Assembly (NCBI RefSeq): GCF_041296385.1 | Contig: NC_091017.1 | Coordinates: 11,402,001 to 11,466,000 of the forward strand | From: Aphelocoma coerulescens | Taxonomy: Eukaryota > Chordata > Aves > Passeriformes > Corvidae | Reading direction: 5' to 3' | Length of the DNA stretch: 64,000 nucleotides | In this document: in pieces, positions 51,535-63,428 of the stretch | Layout of the letters: every line of letters starts with the position of its first letter | Numbering within the stretch: position 1 is the first letter of the stretch | Program-made: the position numbers and the translations under genes | Notes under the pieces: generated by a model | Databases searched by the model: none | What the model was told of the DNA's origin: nothing | The model's input: only the letters and a program-made list of their open reading frames with translations

Positions 51535-53516
51535 GAACAGAAAGCGGCTCCAGGCATGCCTACCAGCTGTAGCTGACAGCTGTAGGGCTGGCTCTGGATA
51601 CCCACTCCCTGAAATGCTGTGACTTCGCCTATGCAAGAAACAGCTTTCAAGAGAGCCGCCTGAAGTCCAGAGAGCCCTTCGTGAGCCTTTTTCCTATGGC
51701 GCTGTGGAAAGAAACGGTGCACGCTACACCGTGGGTGCGTGCAGCCTGCTCGAGCAAAAGCGGCAAAGTTCAGTGCCCTCGCTGGGCTTCCCTTTCGTGC
51801 AGACAACGTGAGGCGAAGAAGGAAGCCGCAGAGCAGCGGGCTTGCGTGTGCAGTGCACCGAGTTGCACAAGTCCAGCGAGGGCTCGTTCACGAGCCGAGC
51901 CGGCTGAGGGCGTCCTCGCTTCTGCCAAAGGGAACGCGGAGCCGTAGCGCTTCACCCCCCAGCGTGGAGATAGGCACTTCCCTAGTGGTTCAGCCTTGCA
52001 GAGTCCCTGCAGCTAGAGCTCACCCAGGAGCAGGCGTCAAAGCAGAAGGCCTTCCTAAAGCACCCCTTCTCCAAGCAGCCTCCGGAAAGGGCACATCACA
52101 CTGCGGCTCTGCGCCTTTCTTCTAAGGCAGACGCCCGGCTATGCTTTCGCGCTCGCGAAAGCTCCTCCTTGGCAGCCTCCAGCAGCTGCTCTCATGGAGA
52201 ACGGCCGTAGAAGTCAAAGCCAGTGCTGGGCTGCACCTTCGCCTTCCCCAAGGAAGAAGCAACAGCAAACTCGGAGGTGCACTCTGTATTTCCCTCCTCC
52301 GCTGCGTCCTACATGCATTCGCGTTCTCCGAAACTCGGAGACTGAAGGGAAGGGCAATTGCTTCCCCAGAGAGCTGCAAGGGGACTTAGGCGGCAGCAGC
52401 ATGGGTAACTGCCGTGGAACTTGCTCCTTTCCCAAGGAGTGAATTCAGCAGGCAGGAGACTCGGCAGCCACGCTTGTCTTGCAGCCCCGTTACGACGGGC
52501 CCCCGAGCACCGCGCCCCGCGGCTTGGTTCTTCGCCTTTTCGAACACGCCGTACCTTCGTTCTCCCGGAGGCGGACGGTCGTCTGCTTCTGGCCCGGAAC
52601 ACTGTGCCCGGCAGCGAAGCGCTTTCTGCGGCAAGCTGCAAAGCGCCCGTCAGATGGCGATGCTGTCTGCCCGCTCCTTCTCGGCTCGAGTGTACCCCGG
52701 CGCACGCTGCCGTCTCACAAGGAGCAAAGAGCTTCGGTAGACGTCTCGCACCCAGGAGAAAGGTGCCAGGACGACACCACGTTCTTCCTCACCCCTTCTC
52801 GTGGCCCAGATTGTGGTGCTGCCTTCAAAGCCGTGCGCATTGAAAGACTCCTCCAGCAAGTGCTTCTCCCCTGGCACACTTCGCTCAGCGAGAGCTGCGT
52901 GGGCAGCGTGGACTCAGCGAAACCGAAAGGGTGTTCTTGTAGCTCGAGCTTGTTGGAGAGGATGAAAGTTTGGTGAGAAGGTTTCACAGCTATGCAGGCT
53001 TGGCACAAAGATCTCGGAATGTAGAAACGTAGCATGAGGTAGAAATGGGAGCAAGTTTTGACAGAGAGTAAAAGGTGTTTTGCTGAAACACTGATCACTG
53101 AGTAACCGAGAAGGCAAAGGTTGGAGATTGAGTTGGAAGGAGATTTTTTTCTCACGATTAGGACAACGGTATGTGAGTAGAAACAAGCACCCGTTTTTCA
53201 CCAAGTAAACAAGTCTCGAGAAGGGCATAAGGAAATAGAAAAACATGTTTTGACCAAAAAGAGGGCTATCGCAGGCAAACAAGAAATGTCGATGTAGCAA
53301 GAAGAAGAAGGATGGGGGGGGTGTCTGAGAATTCTCCGTGGTAAGCTTCAATTGGAACTTGCTTACTCTTGCGACTGGAGAAGAATGCCTATAATACGGC
53401 AGTGCTAGTAGTCATGATAGGCTACAGGCAAATGTAAAGGTATTGGTGTATGGTGCCTATTGCTTGTCGTGTTTTAAGACACTCAGCAAAGAAAACTATC
53501 TAACGCTTTGTAAGTT
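51535..53516 (+). repeat. Repeat copy 27 (L type, mosaic)
   Basis: 1,982 bp. C182G (51716), C975A (52509), G1183A (52717) as in copy 25, with C868T (52402) as in copies 28 and 30 and A1218C (52752) as in copies 19, 21, 23 and 24. Confidence 0.95.
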
Positions 53517-55498
53517 GAACAGAAAGCGGCTCCAGGCATGCCTACCAGCTGTAGCTGACAGCTGTAGGGCTGGCTCTGGATACCCACTCCCTGAAATGCT
53601 GTGACTTCGCCTATGCAAGAAACAGCTTTCAAGAGAGCCGCCTGAAGTCCAGAGAGCCCTTCGTGAGCCTTTTTCCTATGGCGCTGTGGAAAGAAACCGT
53701 GCACGCTACACCGTGGGTGCGTGCAGCCTGCTCGAGCAAAAGCGGCAAAGTTCAGTGCCCTCGCTGGGCTTCCCTTTCGTGCAGACAACGTGAGGCGAAG
53801 AAGGAAGCCGCAGAGCAGCGGGCTTGCGTGTGCAGTGCACCGAGTTGCACAAGTCCAGCGAGGGCTCGTTCACGAGCCGAGCCGGCTGAGGGCGTCCTCG
53901 CTTCTGCCAAAGGGAACGCGGAGCCGTAGCGCTTCACCCCCCAGCGTGGAGATAGGCACTTCCCTAGTGGTTCAGCCTTGCAGAGTCCCTGCAGCTAGAG
54001 CTCACCCAGGAGCAGGCGTCAAAGCAGAAGGCCTTCCTAAAGCACCCCTTCTCCAAGCAGCCTCCGGAAAGGGCACATCACACTGCGGCTCTGCGCCTTT
54101 CTTCTAAGGCAGACGCCCGGCTATGCTTTCGCGCTCGCGAAAGCTCCTCCTTGGCAGCCTCCAGCAGCTGCTCTCATGGAGAACGGCCGTAGAAGTCAAA
54201 GCCAGTGCTGGGCTGCACCTTCGCCTTCCCCAAGGAAGAAGCAACAGCAAACACGTCGGTGCACTCTGTATTTCCCTCCTCCGCTGCGTCCTACATGCAT
54301 TCGCGTTCTCCGAAACTCGGAGACTGAAGGGAAGGGCAATTGCTTCCCCAGAGAGCTGCAAGGGGACTTAGGCGGCAGCAGCATGGGTAACTGCCGTGGA
54401 ACTTGCTCCTTTCCCAAGGAGTGAATTCAGCAGGCAGGAGACTCGGCAGCCACGCTTGTCTTGCAGCCCCGTTACGACGGGCCCCCGAGCCCCGCGCCCC
54501 GCGGCTTGGTTCTTCGCCTTTTCGAGCACGCCGTACCTTCGTTCTCCCGGAGGCGGACGGTCGTCTGCTTCTGGCCCGGAACACTGTGCCCGGCAGCGAA
54601 GCGCTTTCTGCGGCAAGCTGCAAAGCGCCCGTCAGATGGCGATGCTGTCTGCCCGCTCCTTCTCGGCTCGAGTGTACCCCGGCGCACGCTGCCGTCTCGC
54701 AAGGAGCAAAGAGCTTCGGTAGACGTCTCGCACACAGGAGAAAGGTGCCAGGACGACACCACGTTCTTCCTCACCCCTTCTCGTGGCCCAGATTGTGGTG
54801 CTGCCTTCAAAGCCGTGCGCATTGAAAGACTCCTCCAGCAAGTGCTTCTCCCCTGGCACACTTCGCTCAGCGAGAGCTGCGTGGGCAGCGTGGACTCAGC
54901 GAAACCGAAAGGGTGTTCTTGTAGCTCGAGCTTGTTGGAGAGGATGAAAGTTTGGTGAGAAGGTTTCACAGCTATGCAGGCTTGGCACAAAGATCTCGGA
55001 ATGTAGAAACGTAGCATGAGGTAGAAATGGGAGCAAGTTTTGACAGAGAGTAAAAGGTGTTTTGCTGAAACACTGGTCACTGAGTAACCGAGAAGGCAAA
55101 GGTTGGAGATTGAGTTGGAAGGAGATTTTTTTCTCACGATTAGGACAACGGTATGTGAGTAGAAACAAGCACCCGTTTTTCACCAAGTAAACAAGTCTCG
55201 AGAAGGGCATAAGGAAATAGAAAAACATGTTTTGACCAAAAAGAGGGCTATCGCAGGCAAACAAGAAATGTCGATGTAGCAAGAAGAAGAAGGATGGGGG
55301 GGGTGTCTGAGAATTCTCCGTGGTAAGCTTCAATTGGAACTTGCTTACTCTTGCGACTGGAGAAGAATGCCTATAATACGGCAGTGCTAGTAGTCATGAT
55401 AGGCTACAGGCAAATGTAAAGGTATTGGTGTATGGTGCCTATTGCTTGTCGTGTTTTAAGACACTCAGCAAAGAAAACTATCTAACGCTTTGTAAGTT
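53517..55498 (+). repeat. Repeat copy 28 (H type)
   Basis: 1,982 bp. H motif 54253-54257, C868T (54384), A1010G (54526), A1560G (55076). Confidence 0.95.
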
Positions 55499-57480
55499 GA
55501 ACAGAAAGCGGCTCCAGGCATGCCTACCAGCTGTAGCTGACAGCTGTAGGGCTGGCTCTGGATACCCACTCCCTGAAATGCTGTGACTTCGCCTATGCAA
55601 GAAACAGCTTTCAAGAGAGCTGCCTGAAGTCCAGAGAGCCCTTCGTGAGCCTTTTTCCTATGGCGCTGTGGAAAGAAACCGTGCACGCTACACCGTGGGT
55701 GCGTGCAGCCTGCTCGAGCAAAAGCGGCAAAGTTCAGTGCCCTCGCTGGGCTTCCCTTTCGTGCAGACAACGTGAGGCGAAGAAGGAAGCCGCAGAGCAG
55801 CGGGCTTGCGTGTGCAGTGCACCGAGTTGCACAAGTCCAGCGAGGGCTCGTTCACGAGCCGAGCCGGCTGAGGGCGTCCTCGCTTCTGCCAAAGGGAACG
55901 CGGAGCCGTAGCGCTTCACCCCCCAGCGTGGAGATAGGCACTTCCCTAGTGGTTCAGCCTTGCAGAGTCCCTGCAGCTAGAGCTCACCCAGGAGCAGGCG
56001 TCAAAGCAGAAGGCCTTCCTAAAGCACCCCTTCTCCAAGCAGCCTCCGGAAAGGGCACATCACACTGCGGCTCTGCGCCTTTCTTCTAAGGCAGACGCCC
56101 GGCTATGCTTTCGCGCTCGCGAAAGCTCCTCCTTGGCAGCCTCCAGCAGCTGCTCTCATGGAGAACGGCCGTAGAAGTCAAAGCCAGTGCTGGGCTGCAC
56201 CTTCGCCTTCCCCAAGGAAGAAGCAACAGCAAACTCGGAGGTGCACTCTGTACTTCCCTCCTCCGCTGCGTCCTACATGCATTCGCGTTCTCCGAAACTC
56301 GGAGACTGAAGGGAAGGGCAATTGCTTCCCCAGAGAGCTGCAAGGGGACTTAGGCGGCAGCAGCACGGGTAACTGCCGTGGAACTTGCTCCTTTCCCAAG
56401 GAGTGAATTCAGCAGGCAGGAGACTCGGCAGCCACGCTTGTCTTGCAGCCCCGTTACGACGGGCCCCCGAGCCCCGCGCCCCGCGGCTTGGTTCTTCGCC
56501 TTTTCGAACACGCCGTACCTTCGTTCTCCCGGAGGCGGACGGTCGTCTGCTTCTGGCCCGGAACACTGTGCCCGGCAGCGAAGCGCTTTCTGCGGCAAGC
56601 TGCAAAGCGCCCGTCAGATGGCGATGCTGTCTGCCCGCTCCTTCTCGGCTCGAGTGTACCCCGGCGCACGCTGCCGTCTCGCAAGGAGCAAAGAGCTTCG
56701 GTAGACGTCTCGCACACAGGAGAAAGGTGCCAGGACGACACCACGTTCTTCCTCACCCCTTCTCGTGGCCCAGATTGTGGTGCTGCCTTCAAAGCCGTGC
56801 GCATTGAAAGACTCCTCCAGCAAGTGCTTCTCCCCTGGCACACTTCGCTCAGCGAGAGCTGCGTGGGCAGCGTGGACTCAGCGAAACCGAAAGGGTGTTC
56901 TTGTAGCTCGAGCTTGTTGGAGAGGATGAAAGTTTGGTGAGAAGGTTTCACAGCTATGCAGGCTTGGCACAAAGATCTCGGAATGTAGAAACGTAGCATG
57001 AGGTAGAAATGGGAGCAAGTTTTGACAGAGAGTAAAAGGTGTTTTGCTGAAACACTGATCACTGAGTAACCGAGAAGGCAAAGGTTGGAGATTGAGTTGG
57101 AAGGAGATTTTTTTCTCACGATTAGGACAACGGTATGTGAGTAGAAACAAGCACCCGTTTTTCACCAAGTAAACAAGTCTCGAGAAGGGCATAAGGAAAT
57201 AGAAAAACATGTTTTGACCAAAAAGAGGGCTATCGCAGGCAAACAAGAAATGTCGATGTAGCAAGAAGAAGAAGGATGGGGGGGGTGTCTGAGAATTCTC
57301 CGTGGTAAGCTTCAATTGGAACTTGCTTACTCTTGCGACTGGAGAAGAATGCCTATAATACGGCAGTGCTAGTAGTCATGATAGGCTACAGGCAAATGTA
57401 AAGGTATTGGTGTATGGTGCCTATTGCTTGTCGTGTTTTAAGACACTCAGCAAAGAAAACTATCTAACGCTTTGTAAGTT
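55499..57480 (+). repeat. Repeat copy 29 (L type)
   Basis: 1,982 bp. C123T (55621), T755C (56253). C123T is shared only with copy 31. Confidence 0.95.
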
Positions 57481-59462
57481 GAACAGAAAGCGGCTCCAGG
57501 CATGCCTACCAGCTGTAGCTGACAGCTGTAGGGCTGGCTCTGGATACCCACTCCCTGAAATGCTGTGACTTCGCCTATGCAAGAAACAGCTTTCAAGAGA
57601 GCCGCCTGAAGTCCAGAGAGCCCTTCGTGAGCCTTTTTCCTATGGCGCTGTGGAAAGAAACCGTGCACGCTACACCGTGGGTGCGTGCAGCCTGCTCGAG
57701 CAAAAGCGGCAAAGTTCAGTGCCCTCGCTGGGCTTCCCTTTCGTGCAGACAACGTGAGGCGAAGAAGGAAGCCGCAGAGCAGCGGGCTTGCGTGTGCAGT
57801 GCACCGAGTTGCACAAGTCCAGCGAGGGCTCGTTCACGAGCCGAGCCGGCTGAGGGCGTCCTCGCTTCTGCCAAAGGGAACGCGGAGCCGTAGCGCTTCA
57901 CCCCCCAGCGTGGAGATAGGCACTTCCCTAGTGGTTCAGCCTTGCAGAGTCCCTGCAGCTAGAGCTCACCCAGGAGCAGGCGTCAAAGCAGAAGGCCTTC
58001 CTAAAGCACCCCTTCTCCAAGCAGCCTCCGGAAAGGGCACATCACACTGCGGCTCTGCGCCTTTCTTCTAAGGCAGACGCCCGGCTATGCTTTCGCGCTC
58101 GCGAAAGCTCCTCCTTGGCAGCCTCCAGCAGCTGCTCTCATGGAGAACGGCCGTAGAAGTCAAAGCCAGTGCTGGGCTGCACCTTCGCCTTCCCCAAGGA
58201 AGAAGCAACAGCAAACACGTCGGTGCACTCTGTATTTCCCTCCTCCGCTGCGTCCTACATGCATTCGCGTTCTCCGAAACTCGGAGACTGAAGGGAAGGG
58301 CAATTGCTTCCCCAGAGAGCTGCAAGGGGACTTAGGCGGCAGCAGCATGGGTAACTGCCGTGGAACTTGCTCCTTTCCCAAGGAGTGAATTCAGCAGGCA
58401 GGAGACTCGGCAGCCACGCTTGTCTTGCAGCCCCGTTACGACGGGCCCCCGAGCCCCGCGCCCCGCGGCTTGGTTCTTCGCCTTTTCGAGCACGCCGTAC
58501 CTTCGTTCTCCCGGAGGCGGACGGTCGTCTGCTTCTGGCCCGGAACACTGTGCCCGGCAGCGAAGCGCTTTCTGCGGCAAGCTGCAAAGCGCCCGTCAGA
58601 TGGCGATGCTGTCTGCCCGCTCCTTCTCGGCTCGAGTGTACCCCGGCGCACGCTGCCGTCTCGCAAGGAGCAAAGAGCTTCGGTAGACGTCTCGCACACA
58701 GGAGAAAGGTGCCAGGACGACACCACGTTCTTCCTCACCCCTTCTCGTGGCCCAGATTGTGGTGCTGCCTTCAAAGCCGTGCGCATTGAAAGACTCCTCC
58801 AGCAAGTGCTTCTCCCCTGGCACACTTCGCTCAGCGAGAGCTGCGTGGGCAGCGTGGACTCAGCGAAACCGAAAGGGTGTTCTTGTAGCTCGAGCTTGTT
58901 GGAGAGGATGAAAGTTTGGTGAGAAGGTTTCACAGCTATGCAGGCTTGGCACAAAGATCTCGGAATGTAGAAACGTAGCATGAGGTAGAAATGGGAGCAA
59001 GTTTTGACAGAGAGTAAAAGGTGTTTTGCTGAAACACTGATCACTGAGTAACCGAGAAGGCAAAGGTTGGAGATTGAGTTGGAAGGAGATTTTTTTCTCA
59101 CGATTAGGACAACGGTATGTGAGTAGAAACAAGCACCCGTTTTTCACCAAGTAAACAAGTCTCGAGAAGGGCATAAGGAAATAGAAAAACATGTTTTGAC
59201 CAAAAAGAGGGCTATCGCAGGCAAACAAGAAATGTCGATGTAGCAAGAAGAAGAAGGATGGGGGGGGTGTCTGAGAATTCTCCGTGGTAAGCTTCAATTG
59301 GAACTTGCTTACTCTTGCGACTGGAGAAGAATGCCTATAATACGGCAGTGCTAGTAGTCATGATAGGCTACAGGCAAATGTAAAGGTATTGGTGTATGGT
59401 GCCTATTGCTTGTCGTGTTTTAAGACACTCAGCAAAGAAAACTATCTAACGCTTTGTAAGTT
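57481..59462 (+). repeat. Repeat copy 30 (H type)
   Basis: 1,982 bp. H motif 58217-58221, C868T (58348), A1010G (58490): copy 28 without A1560G. Confidence 0.95.
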
Positions 59463-61445
59463 GAACAGAAAGCGGCTCCAGGCATGCCTACCAGCTGTAG
59501 CTGACAGCTGTAGGGCTGGCTCTGGATACCCACTCCCTGAAATGCTGTGACTTCGCCTATGCAAGAAACAGCTTTCAAGAGAGCTGCCTGAAGTCCAGAG
59601 AGCCCTTCGTGAGCCTTTTTCCTATGGCGCTGTGGAAAGAAACCGTGCACGCTACACCGTGGGTGCGTGCAGCCTGCTCGAGCAAAAGCGGCAAAGTTCA
59701 GTGCCCTCGCTGGGCTTCCCTTTCGTGCAGACAACGTGAGGCGAAGAAGGAAGCCGCAGAGCAGCGGGCTTGCGTGTGCAGTGCACCGAGTTGCACAAGT
59801 CCAGCGAGGGCTCGTTCACGAGCCGAGCCGGCTGAGGGCGTCCTCGCTTCTGCCAAAGGGAACGCGGAGCCGTAGCGCTTCACCCCCCAGCGTGGAGATA
59901 GGCACTTCCCTAGTGGTTCAGCCTTGCAGAGTCCCTGCAGCTAGAGCTCACCCAGGAGCAGGCGTCAAAGCAGAAGGCCTTCCTAAAGCACCCCTTCTCC
60001 AAGCAGCCTCCGGAAAGGGCACATCACACTGCGGCTCTGCGCCTTTCTTCTAAGGCAGACGCCCGGCTATGCTTTCGCGCTCGCGAAAGCTCCTCCTTGG
60101 CAGCCTCCAGCAGCTGCTCTCATGGAGAACGGCCGTAGAAGTCAAAGCCAGTGCTGGGCTGCACCTTCGCCTTCCCCAAGGAAGAAGCAACAGCAAACTC
60201 GGAGGTGCACACTGTACTTCCCTCCTCCGCTGCGTCCTACATGCATTCGCGTTCTCCGAAACTCGGAGACTGAAGGGAAGGGCAATTGCTTCCCCAGAGA
60301 GCTGCAAGGGGACTTAGGCGGCAGCAGCACGGGTAACTGCCGTGGAACTTGCTCCTTTCCCAAGGAGTGAATTCAGCAGGCAGGAGACTCGGCAGCCACG
60401 CTTGTCTTGCAGCCCCGTTACGACGGGCCCCCGAGCCCCGCGCCCCGCGGCTTGGTTCTTCGCCTTTTCGAACACGCCGTACCTTCGTTCTCCCGGAGGC
60501 GGACGGTCGTCTGCTTCTGGCCCGGAACACTGTGCCCGGCAGCGAAGCGCTTTCTGCGGCAAGCTGCAAAGCGCCCGTCAGATGGCGATGCTGTCTGCCC
60601 GCTCCTTCTCGGCTCGAGTGTACCCCGGCGCACGCTGCCGTCTCGCAAGGAGCAAAGAGCTTCGGTAGACGTCTCGCACACAGGAGAAAGGTGCCAGGAC
60701 GACACCACGTTCTTCCTCACCCCTTCTCGTGGCCCAGATTGTGGTGCTGCCTTCAAAGCCGTGCGCATTGAAAGACTCCTCCAGCAAGTGCTTCTCCCCT
60801 GGCACACTTCGCTCAGCGAGAGCTGCGTGGGCAGCGTGGACTCAGCGAAACCGAAAGGGTGTTCTTGTAGCTCGAGCTTGTTGGAGAGGATGAAAGTTTG
60901 GTGAGAAGGTTTCACAGCTATGCAGGCTTGGCACAAAGATCTCGGAATGTAGAAACGTAGCATGAGGTAGAAATGGGAGCAAGTTTTGACAGAGAGTAAA
61001 AGGTGTTTTGCTGAAACACTGGTCACTGAGTAACCGAGAAGGCAAAGGTTGGAGATTGAGTTGGAAGGAGATTTTTTTCTCACGATTAGGACAACGGTAT
61101 GTGAGTAGAAACAAGCACCCGTTTTTCACCAAGTAAACAAGTCTCGAGAAGGGCATAAGGAAATAGAAAAACATGTTTTGACCAAAAAGAGGGCTATCGC
61201 AGGCAAACAAGAAATGTCGATGTAGCAAGAAGAAGAAGGATGGGGGGGGGTGTCTGAGAATTCTCCGTGGTAAGCTTCAATTGGAACTTGCTTACTCTTG
61301 CGACTGGAGAAGAATGCCTATAATACGGCAGTGCTAGTAGTCATGATAGGCTACAGGCAAATGTAAAGGTATTGGTGTATGGTGCCTATTGCTTGTCGTG
61401 TTTTAAGACACTCAGCAAAGAAAACTATCTAACGCTTTGTAAGTT
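59463..61445 (+). repeat. Repeat copy 31 (L type, G9)
   Basis: 1,983 bp. C123T (59585), private T749A (60211), T755C (60217), A1560G (61022), G9 (61242-61250). Confidence 0.95.
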
Positions 61446-63428
61446 GAACAGAAAGCGGCTCCAGGCATGCCTACCAGCTGTAGCTGACAGCTGTAGGGCT
61501 GGCTCTGGATACCCACTCCCTGAAATGCTGTGACTTCGCCTATGCAAGAAACAGCTTTCAAGAGAGCCGCCTGAAGTCCAGAGAGCCCTTCGTGAGCCTT
61601 TTTCCTATGGCGCTGTGGAAAGAAACCGTGCACGCTACACCGTGGGTGCGTGCAGCCTGCTCGAGCAAAAGCGGCAAAGTTCAGTGCCCTCGCTGGGCTT
61701 CCCTTTCGTGCAGACAACGTGAGGCAAAGAAGGAAGCCGCAGAGCAGCGGGCTTGCGTGTGCAGTGCACCGAGTTGCACAAGTCCAGCGAGGGCTCGTTC
61801 ACGAGCCGAGCCGGCTGAGGGCGTCCTCGCTTCTGCCAAAGGGAACGCGGAGCCGTAGCGCTTCACCCCCCAGCGTGGAGATAGGCACTTCCCTAGTGGT
61901 TCAGCCTTGCAGAGTCCCTGCAGCTAGAGCTCACCCAGGAGCAGGCGTCAAAGCAGAAGGCCTTCCTAAAGCACCCCTTCTCCAAGCAGCCTCCGGAAAG
62001 GGCACATCACACTGCGGCTCTGCGCCTTTCTTCTAAGGCAGACGCCCGGCTATGCTTTCGCGCTCGCGAAAGCTCCTCCTTGGCAGCCTCCAGCAGCTGC
62101 TCTCATGGAGAACGGCCGTAGAAGTCAAAGCCAGTGCTGGGCTGCACCTTCGCCTTCCCCAAGGAAGAAGCAACAGCAAACTCGGAGGTGCACTCTGTAC
62201 TTCCCTCCTCCGCTGCGTCCTACATGCATTCGCGTTCTCCGAAACTCGGAGACTGAAGGGAAGGGCAATTGCTTCCCCAGAGAGCTGCAAGGGGACTTAG
62301 GCGGCAGCAGCACGGGTAACTGCCGTGGAACTTGCTCCTTTCCCAAGGAGTGAATTCAGCAGGCAGGAGACTCGGCAGCCACGCTTGTCTTGCAGCCCCG
62401 TTACGACGGGCCCCCGAGCCCCGCGCCCCGCGGCTTGGTTCTTCGCCTTTTCGAGCACGCCGTACCTTCGTTCTCCCGGAGGCGGACGGTCGTCTGCTTC
62501 TGGCCCGGAACACTGTGCCCGGCAGCGAAGCGCTTTCTGCGGCAAGCTGCAAAGCGCCCGTCAGATGGCGATGCTGTCTGCCCGCTCCTTCTCGGCTCGA
62601 GTGTACCCCGGCGCACGCTGCCGTCTCGCAAGGAGCAAAGAGCTTCGGTAGACGTCTCGCACACAGGAGAAAGGTGCCAGGACGACACCACGTTCTTCCT
62701 CACCCCTTCTCGTGGCCCAGATTGTGGTGCTGCCTTCAAAGCCGTGCGCATTGAAAGACTCCTCCAGCAAGTGCTTCTCCCCTGGCACACTTCGCTCAGC
62801 GAGAGCTGCGTGGGCAGCGTGGACTCAGCGAAACCGAAAGGGTGTTCTTGTAGCTCGAGCTTGTTGGAGAGGATGAAAGTTTGGTGAGAAGGTTTCCCAG
62901 CTATGCAGGCTTGGCACAAAGATCTCGGAATGTAGAAACGTAGCATGAGGTAGAAATGGGAGCAAGTTTTGACAGAGAGTAAAAGGTGTTTTGCTGAAAC
63001 ACTGATCACTGAGTAACCGAGAAGGCAAAGGTTGGAGATTGAGTTGGAAGGAGATTTTTTTCTCACGATTAGGACAACGGTATGTGAGTAGAAACAAGCA
63101 CCCGTTTTTCACCAAGTAAACAAGTCTCGAGAAGGGCATAAGGAAATAGAAAAACATGTTTTGACCAAAAAGAGGGCTATCGCAGGCAAACAAGAAATGT
63201 CGATGTAGCAAGAAGAAGAAGGATGGGGGGGGGTGTCTGAGAATTCTCCGTGGTAAGCTTCAATTGGAACTTGCTTACTCTTGCGACTGGAGAAGAATGC
63301 CTATAATACGGCAGTGCTAGTAGTCATGATAGGCTACAGGCAAATGTAAAGGTATTGGTGTATGGTGCCTATTGCTTGTCGTGTTTTAAGACACTCAGCA
63401 AAGAAAACTATCTAACGCTTTGTAAGTT
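61446..63428 (+). repeat. Repeat copy 32 (L type, G9, mosaic)
   Basis: 1,983 bp. G281A (61726), T755C (62200), A1010G (62455), A1452C (62897), G9 (63225-63233). It joins T755C, typical of copies 29/31, to A1010G, otherwise found only on H-type copies 24, 28 and 30. Confidence 0.95.
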
